Shown here: one piece after another, positions 57,392 through 64,000 of the stretch | Layout: the number at the start of each line of letters is the position of its first letter | Position numbering within the stretch: the stretch's first letter is position 1 | NCBI RefSeq assembly: GCF_000737535.1 | Contig: NZ_CP006269.1 | Coordinates: 1,488,001 to 1,552,000 of the forward strand | Direction: 5' to 3' | DNA from: Synechococcus sp. KORDI-100 | GTDB taxonomy: Bacteria > Cyanobacteriota > Cyanobacteriia > PCC-6307 > Cyanobiaceae | DNA: 64,000 nucleotides | Notes under the pieces: model-generated | The model's input: the letters and a program-made list of their open reading frames with translations, nothing else | Told to the model about the DNA's origin: nothing | Databases searched by the model: none | Position numbers and translations under genes: made by a program

Positions 57392-57652
57392 ATGCCCCGT
57401 TATCGCTGTCCCTCCTGTTGCTGCGGCCCGGCAATCGTTCTTCACCCACCCAAGGGTGCGATTCCGATCTGTTCGCGTTGCCGAACACCGCTTGAAAAGC
57501 AGCCCCTCGTCAAACCACTGCCGCTGCTTGTGCTGGTGTCGGTGGGCACGGTGCTGGTGCTTTCATCATTCCCGATGCTGTTCAACCCATCACCATCTCC
57601 CCCATTGATTCCTGATCCAGGTCCCGATCGACGACAGGACGAGACTGTCTGA
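57392..57652 (+). CDS. Small zinc-ribbon and single-span membrane protein
   Basis: An 86-residue protein with two CxxC-type knuckles (CPSCCC and CSRC, residues 6-31), then one hydrophobic span (LPLLVLVSVGTVLVLSSFPML, residues 43-63) and a Pro-rich tail. Function unknown. Located 5 bp after the MazG gene, probably co-transcribed. Confidence 0.7.
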   Translation: MPRYRCPSCCCGPAIVLHPPKGAIPICSRCRTPLEKQPLVKPLPLLVLVSVGTVLVLSSFPMLFNPSPSPPLIPDPGPDRRQDETV

Positions 57653-58204
57653 CAATGATGGGGACGAATCATGTCAGGCCAAACGATTGATCATGTGGTC
57701 GTCAGTGACGAAGACGTTATGGGTCAAGAATCCCTCCTGAACCATCCATGAACAGGAATCACGAGGGCAGGCGATGAACGCTATTGCGTTGCCTGGGAAG
57801 AATCGTGCTTCAGCGTGAACAACGCGATCAAGGGTGCATGAACCACACAACCTCATCTCCGCTTCGACGTAGTCCCACATTGCGTGGCAATCACGCTCCT
57901 GATGACGTTGACGGCAGGATCGACGCAGTCCCAGACGTCACTGGATACGAGAAGGTCAACCGCTAGAGCGTCGACGTCGTCTTCTGTGGCAGACAAAACG
58001 TTTCCCGTGCGGATTAACGATCAGGCCAGTGTTTATCTCGTTCGTTTCCACTCACGCTTGTCTCCGGCAACCTGTGCTTTGCACCAGTGATCAACATCAC
58101 AGGTTGCTCTGACTCAGCTCATCATGTTGAGCCGTGAAGTTGGAGATGGTGTGTGCATCGGAGGGGGACACCCCAAAGACACAAACCACACACCAGGCAA
58201 ATCG
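57653..58204. other. Gene-poor stretch before the RTX remnant
   Basis: A minus-strand frame of 68 residues (57674-57880) has no convincing features. The sequence contains no RNA gene or terminator that I recognise. Confidence 0.45.
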
Positions 58205-59079
58205 ATGGCTTTCAAAGCATTTCAAAAACCCAATGTGTTTTCAACGTTCAAACAGAAAAAAGAATTTGAGTATCAAGATGTCAAAGTCAGAAACCAAGAA
58301 TTCATCGAAACCGCCAGTGCAATAGCTTTGAAGAGTATCGGCACTAACGAAGCTGATTATATGAGCGCTGAGGAAACATTTGATGGAAACCTCTGGGGCT
58401 TGAAAGGCAGTGATCACCTTGTCGTGATGATCGCAACAACACTATTTATGGCGGGTCTGAAGCTGATGGAAGAGATGGACAACATGCATCTCGACATCGG
58501 GGACGATCGTTGGATAACGATACGTTGAATGGTGGCAATGGCCATGACACCATGTATGGACAATCGGGTCGTGACCGTCTTCTCTCAGGACATGGAAACG
58601 ACTATTTAAATGGTGGCGGTGACAACGATATTTTAATCGCCAATGGATTGGGAAAAAATGTCCACGATGGAGGTCGCGGTGTTGATGCAATTGCACTTTT
58701 CGATTACGACACTCAAAATCCAGATGAAGTCTGGGACTTTGTAGATTTTGGCGATCGAGTATTCCTAACTGAGCAGTTTATGGGCCAGGCTGGGGGCATC
58801 AGCAGGGTTGAGACAACACTCTGGAATGGTAATGCTCAAAGACCGCATCGTGATGCCAGAACGTTTGGTGATTACTATCAATCAACGGAAGTTAAAAATG
58901 ATCGTGGTGAAACCCTATTTTTTATTGAAGGGCCTACTGAAAATGGTGTGACCATTGGATGGAATGCTGGTGGGATGGAGGTGATCGATAATAATGGACA
59001 TTGGGATGGAGCTAAATTCGTGCATACGGAGCAGCTGACTGGAGAGAGGCAATGGATACGGGACAACTTTGCGATCTGA
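58205..59079 (+). pseudogene. RTX (haemolysin-type Ca2+-binding) protein remnant with frameshift
   Basis: The first frame (ATG 58205) codes about 65 residues of unknown sequence ending near GLKGSDHL, then loses sense and stops at 58526-58528. From about 58405 another frame reads RDDRNNTIYGGSEADG and then LDNDTLNGGNGHDTMYGQSG, GHGNDYLNGGGDNDIL, clear GGxGxDxhx nonapeptide repeats, running to 59079. So at least one indel near 58400-58510 separates the two halves. The C-terminal part (~120 residues) keeps the usual post-repeat region of secreted RTX proteins. It could be a decayed type I-secreted protein; a TTG at 58510 starts an open downstream ORF. Confidence 0.6.
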
Positions 59080-59459
59080 GCAAGATTCATGCGCCGATGC
59101 TGATGATTGAATGACGCAATCATGTTGGGGAGCCTGAGGTTCAAAATTGAACTGAAAGCCATACAAGACTCAGTTTTGTGAAAGGCAGGGCAGGATGTGT
59201 GTTCCTGATGTAACCCCCGACAGAATTCTCGGCCGATCGATCCCGTCAGCAATGGCAGGTTTTTTTATTACATGGACAGGACGAACAATGAATGCCTTGA
59301 CCAGTCACGCCTGAATCCATGTTCCAAAAAAAATGGATCTCGCTTTCAAGCGAATCACGATCGCATGATTTCAGCCGGGTGATATGAATTTCATCAAAAC
59401 AAGGTCAAATCGATCGTTTGATCAAGACGTTGAAGGGTTCCCCGAAGAATGCCAGGGAA
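59080..59459. other. Gene-free stretch between RTX remnant and EF-hand protein
   Basis: Only short frames. A run of seven Ts at 59261-59267 follows a weak hairpin and might terminate the RTX transcript. Nothing else was recognised. Confidence 0.4.
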
Positions 59460-60002
59460 TCAAACGGGAGTATTCAACTTCTCGATTACGACAATTCCAT
59501 CAGTTTTGTAAGGTCCAAGTGCTTGAAAATCAAAAACATCGCCACTCTCGTCTGTGAGAGTGAGAGTAAAGGATGTTGGAATCAATTCCATTGTACAACC
59601 GGCAAGTTTGTCGGGATTCTTTTGTGCCAACCAATCGCATTGATGCATCGTTTTGCTCAACTTTATGTCACCATAGAAGTTCAGCAGTTTGTCCCCTGAC
59701 TGACGATCCAGACACTTGCCTTTGTAGATCCTTTCGTTCCCCTTGATGATGCCATCGTTGTTCAGATCCTGATAGAGCTCAACGCGTGCATGGCCCTTCC
59801 TTGTTTTTGATACGACCATGCTCGCATCTGGGCTCCCATGAGGATTAATGGATTTGTTGAATTCAAAGTCAGAATTGTTTGCTACATCGTCGGCCTTGAT
59901 TGTACGGGTCTTGGCTCCTGTACCTATTTTTCCTTTAATAGTAGAATTGTGAGATCCCATTTGCAGTAAAATAATGATTATTATTAATTTATCATACATC
60001 AT
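59460..60002 (-). CDS. Protein of unknown function with an EF-hand/dockerin-like calcium loop
   Basis: A 180-residue protein. DLNNDGIIKGNE at residues 79-90 fits the 12-residue calcium loop (D1, N3, D5, G6, I8, E12). The N-terminus (IIIIILL) is hydrophobic and may be an imperfect signal or an untranslated part; a second ATG at 59960 is possible. Four Cys lie in the second half. It converges on the RTX remnant, so both neighbours are Ca2+-related. AT-richer than core genes. Confidence 0.6.
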   Translation of the reverse strand: MMYDKLIIIIILLQMGSHNSTIKGKIGTGAKTRTIKADDVANNSDFEFNKSINPHGSPDASMVVSKTRKGHARVELYQDLNNDGIIKGNERIYKGKCLDRQSGDKLLNFYGDIKLSKTMHQCDWLAQKNPDKLAGCTMELIPTSFTLTLTDESGDVFDFQALGPYKTDGIVVIEKLNTPV

Positions 60003-60460
60003 ATGCCTTCGGCGGTCAACGAATCAACGTCGTATTGATGAAAGTGCCAATACATTTTTCAGGCAACAGACTTTTGATTTAATGGCAAGGAGGGCAGGGC
60101 CTTGCCAAATGTGTATCAAGTGATGTTGCCAATAGCCTGACACTTGATTCAATTGCTGTACGACTCGGTCGACGCAGTCAGTTTTCTTTTCAGATGACGT
60201 CTTTTCGCATCGGTGTTTTCGTTGTGCACGGATGGCGGATGGCGGGACCACGTCAAACAGGTCTCATCGCTCCACGACAATCAGTGTGAGCCTGCCGTGA
60301 GAGAAAACGACGCCTTCTTTCGTCGATCAACCATCTCGTCCCATTGCTGATCGGTCAGCAGCGGCTTTCACTGCTGAAAGAAGAGGACATCAAGCCATTT
60401 TGAACCACCACGTTGAACCAAGACCTGCCTGCATGCAATTGGATTTTTGCAAACGACCCC
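60003..60460. other. Gene-poor stretch
   Basis: A 75-residue minus-strand frame (60024-60251) shows no gene-like features. No RNA or repeat was recognised. Confidence 0.45.
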
Positions 60461-61264
60461 CTATTCAGCTGTTATTTGTTGTTCATCAGTCCTCGTCATG
60501 AGGTTCTCCAAAATCATGTTGAACTGCATGAGCTGTTGATCACTGAGTTGTTGTCGGCTTGTCGCCCCCAGTTCCTTTTGAAGGCAATCTCTGGCCTGAG
60601 CAGACGACCACCCCATCGTTCGAATCATCTCGTCCCCCTGGCTGAGCAAGTCGCTGCGGCGAAGCGGCACAGCCGCCGTTTCCGGGCTCTCGCCTGGTTG
60701 CATTGCGCGCAACTGCCTGAGGAAACCCACCAGATCGCTGTACCGCGTCAGCCGATGGCGACTGGCATGCCCAAAGGCCCGCTCCAGATAGATCCTTTCC
60801 CGATCACGGTCCCAACCAATTCGCTGGACCTCCAGATCAATCGCTGCCAATTCTTCGCTCCAGTCCTCTGGATCGGTGGGGGCTTCGGATGGTGGATCTG
60901 CTGTTGGTGGTTGTTGCACCTCTCCTGTCGCTGCGAGCGGTTCTGGCTTGGATGGCTTGTGAGGTTTTTCGGATGCTGCCGCTCGCTCCGGGGATGTCGT
61001 CGGCTGTTCCGTTGAATCTGCTGAAGCTTCTTGGGAAACAGCTTCTTGGGAAACAGCCTCTGCAGGAACAGCCTTTGCAGGAACAGCCTCGGGTTGGGAT
61101 GGTGCGATGCGGCGCATCAGTCGTTCCAGTCCCCGCGTTTCCGCTTCCTCCGAGGTCTGGGCCTCGCCGAGGGCGCTCCCCAGGAGCTGATTGCCCTGCC
61201 AGGCCTCGATCCGCACGATGCAGCGGAGCGTGTCCACATGACAAAGCTCAGCGCGGATCTGCAT
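60461..61264 (-). CDS. Conserved-looking protein with a repetitive Pro/Glu linker
   Basis: A 267-residue protein in three parts. Residues 1-58 form a small domain (MQIRAELCHVDTLRCIVRIEAWQG). Residues 59-135 are a Pro/Ala/Glu/Ser linker with AVPAKAVPAEAVSQEAVSQE repeats, encoded by 15-bp near-repeats at 61018-61092. The C-terminal 125 residues (EDWSEELAAIDLEVQRIGWDRDRERIYLERAFGHASRHRL) form a helical domain typical of a cyanobacterial hypothetical family. Function unknown. Start 61264 is preferred over an ATG seven codons upstream. Confidence 0.65.
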   Translation of the reverse strand: MQIRAELCHVDTLRCIVRIEAWQGNQLLGSALGEAQTSEEAETRGLERLMRRIAPSQPEAVPAKAVPAEAVSQEAVSQEASADSTEQPTTSPERAAASEKPHKPSKPEPLAATGEVQQPPTADPPSEAPTDPEDWSEELAAIDLEVQRIGWDRDRERIYLERAFGHASRHRLTRYSDLVGFLRQLRAMQPGESPETAAVPLRRSDLLSQGDEMIRTMGWSSAQARDCLQKELGATSRQQLSDQQLMQFNMILENLMTRTDEQQITAE

Positions 61265-61301
61265 GGCCTTGTCGAAGCTCTGCACTTTCTAGGCTGCCGT
61301 C

Positions 61302-62039
61302 ATGGATGTCACGACTCTGCCGTCAATCAGTGACTGGTTTGACGGAGTTGACCAATGGCGGGAGGTTCTCGCGCTGCTCCCCGTCCTCGTCGTTCTGGAG
61401 CTCGTCCTCTCCGCCGACAACGCTGTCGCACTTGCGGCAATCGCACGACGTTGTCGCGGACAGGAACGAGAACGGGTGGCCCTCAACACCGGTATTGCCC
61501 TGGCCCTGGCGCTTCGCATCGGATTGATTCTGGTGGCTCAGTGGGTTCTGCAGAACCCTGTGGTGCAGCTGCTGGCAGCGACCTACCTTCTCTGGCTGTT
61601 CATCGACCATCTCCGGTCGCAATCCCCGGACCAGGAAACGTCTGATGACGCTTCTGCGGAGGATTCCGCTCCTGCATCCCTGGCTCGGGTGATTTTCCTG
61701 CTGGCCTTCACAGACCTGGCCTTTTCAATCGACAGTGTTGCAGCAGCTGTTGCCATCAGTGATCAATTTCTCCTGGTGATCACAGGCGCCGTGATCGGGA
61801 TTGTGGCGCTTCGCTTCACGTCTGCCCTGTTCATTCGCTGGATCGCGATGTATCCAAGGCTTGAAACCGCAGGGTTTCTTGCCGTTGGCTTCGTGTCCCT
61901 GAGATTGTTCATTCATGTGCTTCGCCCGGAATTGCATCAGCCGGATTGGTTCACCTTGGTGGTGGTGACGGCTCTGTTCAGCTGGGGGCTCTCCCGCCGA
62001 CAGCTCATCTCTGCCCCTGGATCTGATCATGCTGGTTGA
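61302..62039 (+). CDS. TerC-family integral membrane protein
   Basis: A 245-residue protein with about seven spans. The two family motifs LELVLSADNAVALAAIARR (near residue 32) and FTDLAFSIDSVAAAVAISD (near 137) carry the acidic residues thought to bind metal. Bacterial relatives export Mn2+ or help protein metalation, and a plant relative is needed for thylakoids; role here is inferred. It overlaps DUF6464 by 11 bp. Confidence 0.9.
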   Translation: MDVTTLPSISDWFDGVDQWREVLALLPVLVVLELVLSADNAVALAAIARRCRGQERERVALNTGIALALALRIGLILVAQWVLQNPVVQLLAATYLLWLFIDHLRSQSPDQETSDDASAEDSAPASLARVIFLLAFTDLAFSIDSVAAAVAISDQFLLVITGAVIGIVALRFTSALFIRWIAMYPRLETAGFLAVGFVSLRLFIHVLRPELHQPDWFTLVVVTALFSWGLSRRQLISAPGSDHAG

Positions 62040-62367
62040 GCTGCGTCAGGCGGACAGCGATGTGTTGCTCCATCTCGTCGAGATGGATGATCCACCGCAG
62101 CCGGGTCGCTGGTTCTCTCTGGATCAGACGTCCTATCTCGTTCTGCAGCGGCGGCATCGCTATCGGCTCCACAACGGTCGTTATGAAATCGGCTGCATCG
62201 CGTTGATGGTGAAGCCGCAGCAGCGGCCCAAGGATGCTGTGGCCTGGCGACATGGATGGGTCATCGGTGATGCGGAGTGCCGTTTCAATGCCCGCAGTCC
62301 TCTGCTGAGGTGTGCTGTCTGGCCTGAAGGCCCTTGCGATCGCTGTACCCATCGCGAACCGCGATGA
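62029..62367 (+). CDS. DUF6464 family protein
   Basis: A 112-residue protein ending CRFNARSPLLRCAVWPEGPCDRCTH, the Cys-rich signature of the cyanobacterial DUF6464 family, probably a metal- or cluster-binding site. Function unknown. It overlaps TerC by 11 bp and the next gene by 4 bp (ATGA), so the three are likely one operon. Confidence 0.78.
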   Translation: MLVELRQADSDVLLHLVEMDDPPQPGRWFSLDQTSYLVLQRRHRYRLHNGRYEIGCIALMVKPQQRPKDAVAWRHGWVIGDAECRFNARSPLLRCAVWPEGPCDRCTHREPR

Positions 62368-63020
62368 CCTCGAAAGGCATCTGGTACGGCGGCACGGTGG
62401 TATCCGGCCATGGGGTTGCTTCAGGACGATCGGACGACTCCCCCTATCCAGCTGGGACAATCGCCCTGCAGACCCCCCACTTCGCTTTGCGGGGCTTTGA
62501 TCTGCATAATTGCTGGCCCGGAACGATCAATCTCAGTTTTGCTCCGCTCGAGGTGAGGCTGCACAGCGCTGATCATTGCTTTCCTGATCTTTTCTGGACA
62601 GAACTTCATTCGCCTGAGACCTTTTCTTTCTGGCGGATCGAGATTTGTCTTGATGACGGGCCAGCCATTGACGGTTGGATCTATCGGCCCCATCCGGAAA
62701 CCAAACAACGCCACTGGCAGCCAGATTCCATGCTGGAGTTGCTTGCACCTTCATTGCCAGGGGTTGTCACAGGTGGATCCTTATCGATCCGCGATCCTGC
62801 GGATCGGATCCGGGTGATCAACACGGCGCGATTGAGAGCGCGACTGCTGGAGTTTCTGAAATTCCGTGTCCTTGCTTCACAAGGCCTGTTTTTCCAAAAC
62901 ACCGAGGGCAACCATCGCCGTGAATGGTTGGGCGCTTGTTATCCAGAAGCCCTTGATCTTGGAGATCAGGACCTGGATCAGATCTGGTCACAGGCGAAAT
63001 CTCTGTACACTGAGGATTGA
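62364..63020 (+). CDS. Unrecognised protein with faint resemblance to CTP-dependent riboflavin kinase
   Basis: A 218-residue protein. GIWYGGTVVSGHGVASGRSD near residues 5-24 and LHNCWPGTINLSFAPLEV near 49-66 recall the G.V..G.G and PGT.N blocks of archaeal RibK, but the rest is not obviously related and the C-terminal ~80 residues are helical. The start overlaps DUF6464 by 4 bp. I do not assign a function. Confidence 0.5.
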   Translation: MTSKGIWYGGTVVSGHGVASGRSDDSPYPAGTIALQTPHFALRGFDLHNCWPGTINLSFAPLEVRLHSADHCFPDLFWTELHSPETFSFWRIEICLDDGPAIDGWIYRPHPETKQRHWQPDSMLELLAPSLPGVVTGGSLSIRDPADRIRVINTARLRARLLEFLKFRVLASQGLFFQNTEGNHRREWLGACYPEALDLGDQDLDQIWSQAKSLYTED

Positions 63021-63314
63021 GACATTTCCCGGTTGAAAGTAACAAATTGGTCGCATGATCAGGTTGGTTTCAAGCAGGGGCCATTAATGTCTTCCTGAAT
63101 GTATTAAATACAAAGATCAATGTGCAGTCTTTTATAGTTAATTTGCTCGAGATTTACTGCTTGTCTGCCATTCTCTATCAAGGATTTCGCTTGTCATGCC
63201 ATCTCCGGTTGGTGAGGATGTTTGTTCCGCACGTTCTCCCTGTCTGAATGATGGGATGGACGCCGATTCAATCCAGCCAATCGCATGCAGGATCCAACGG
63301 GGAGATCGATGGGA
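63021..63314. other. Intergenic region before fmt
   Basis: About 290 bp with no convincing gene. The plus-strand frame at 63196-63549 runs antisense into fmt and looks like chance. Confidence 0.45.
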
Positions 63315-64000
63315 TCAACCCAGTGTCATCCCTTCTGAGGCTTTGAGTTGTTGCAACAGGGTTGATCCTTCACTGCGTCCTTTGCCCTCCAGTTGTGCAG
63401 AACGGATGAGCAGTGGGCAGCCTTGCGTACTCACCACAAGGCCGAGATGCGCAGCACAACACAGCACGGTTCCCGACGGCTGGTCGCTTGTCGGGTCGCT
63501 GGTCGTTGGCCAACGCCCGATCAACGCCTGCGCTTCCTCTGACAGCTGATCGCGAAGCCGTTCAATCAGCGGTTCGGTGCTGAGCAACTTCAGCCGTTTT
63601 CCCTGCCAACAGGTGTAGGCATTCGGATAGAGCGCCATCACCTGTCGGTGAAGAGACAGGGCAGAACGCTTCCAGTCGATCATGAAATCCTCCTTGTTCA
63701 ACATGCGGGCGTAGCTCACTGTTCCGTTCTTCGCGTCCTGGGCTGTGACGCCAAGTCGCATGAGACGGTCCGTTTCCGTTCCCGGTCCTGCAGCTTCGAT
63801 GCGAGTCATCGCAGCAACCATCAGTTCTGCGGTGAGTTGGCTCAGTTTTTGGGCGAGCTGCTCGGCGTTATCCAGCAGTCCAATCGGCAGAGGCTGTTCA
63901 ATCAGAACCGGACCGGTGTCAAGACCTTCCTCCATGGCCATGATGCCGACGCCGGTTTCGGGATCTCCTTCCAGCAGGCTCCATTGAATCGGTCCTGCAC
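63315..64000 (-). CDS. fmt: Methionyl-tRNA formyltransferase, N-terminus beyond the window
   Basis: Formylates initiator Met-tRNA. The frame runs through the right edge without a start: AGPIQWSLLEGDPETGVGIMAMEEGLDTGPVL is the conserved middle of the formyltransferase domain, followed by the C-terminal tRNA-binding domain (KEDFMIDWKRSALSLHRQVMALYPNAY, GRWPTT). About 228 residues of the usual ~310-340 are visible. Confidence 0.94.
   Translation of the reverse strand, partial: AGPIQWSLLEGDPETGVGIMAMEEGLDTGPVLIEQPLPIGLLDNAEQLAQKLSQLTAELMVAAMTRIEAAGPGTETDRLMRLGVTAQDAKNGTVSYARMLNKEDFMIDWKRSALSLHRQVMALYPNAYTCWQGKRLKLLSTEPLIERLRDQLSEEAQALIGRWPTTSDPTSDQPSGTVLCCAAHLGLVVSTQGCPLLIRSAQLEGKGRSEGSTLLQQLKASEGMTLG

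Noticed and set aside
57674-57880. 68-residue minus-strand ORF
   Set aside because: No ribosome-binding site, no hydrophobic or domain pattern, and the region appears non-coding.
60024-60251. 75-residue minus-strand ORF
   Set aside because: No gene-like features or ribosome-binding site.
63196-63549. 117-residue plus-strand ORF
   Set aside because: More than half is antisense to fmt and it has no domain.

Overview
The window looks like chromosome of a marine picocyanobacterium, most likely a Synechococcus of the marine clade. Evidence is petN, Thf1/Psb29, PAM68, a DUF1816 protein, several cyanobacterial DUF families (1350, 2103, 3288, 3352, 6464), a phosphate locus with a Crp-family regulator beside pstS, and compact gene packing with many 1-4 bp overlaps. 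No plasmid, prophage, insertion sequence or CRISPR array was seen. acs is cut by the left edge and fmt by the right edge.

Layout. 1-4.1 kb: acs, a DUF1350 protein, PrxQ, an exonuclease and a small unknown gene. 4.2-6.1 kb: a decayed phosphate locus. pstS has an in-frame amber codon, and the adjacent Crp-family regulator (ptrA-like) has a frameshift plus a second amber codon. 6.2-10.2 kb: tRNA-Pro(GGG), msrA, small membrane proteins and an ABC exporter. 10.3-21.1 kb: housekeeping genes (trpD, carA, a STAS protein, mini-RNase III, a TrmH-family methyltransferase with disordered tails, DUF1816, gatA, dnaE, PAM68, rpsO).

21.3-29.7 kb is visibly AT-richer and forms one 12-gene co-directional operon between rpsO and ruvA, which looks like inserted cargo. 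It encodes a split, reduced Mrp-type cation/proton antiporter (C, D, E, F, G, an MbhD-like protein and an MbhE-MnhB fusion), a K+ channel, a phosphosulfolactate synthase (ComA family), a VOC-fold protein, an orphan family-3 solute-binding protein and a DAACS-type symporter. It appears to join monovalent-cation handling, C3-sulfonate synthesis and secondary transport, and is the best candidate for an undescribed system.

29.7-45 kb is mostly core: ruvA, dnaG, nadA, a metallophosphoesterase, a GT-B-like protein, a GH104-like lysozyme, a TPM protein, a MidA-like methyltransferase, aroB, an orphan sugar permease and purK. 45-47.5 kb is accessory and gene-poor. It holds small ORFs and two tandem, structurally matched, probably non-coding RNAs on the minus strand. 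47.5-57.7 kb: DUF2103, clpS, petN, DUF3352, thf1, clpP, ftsH, a MacB-like permease, pyk and a MazG-type pyrophosphohydrolase. 58-60 kb: a broken RTX gene and an EF-hand-like protein. The window closes with TerC, DUF6464, an unrecognised protein and fmt.

All calls are from reading the sequence and recalling families; no searches were run.
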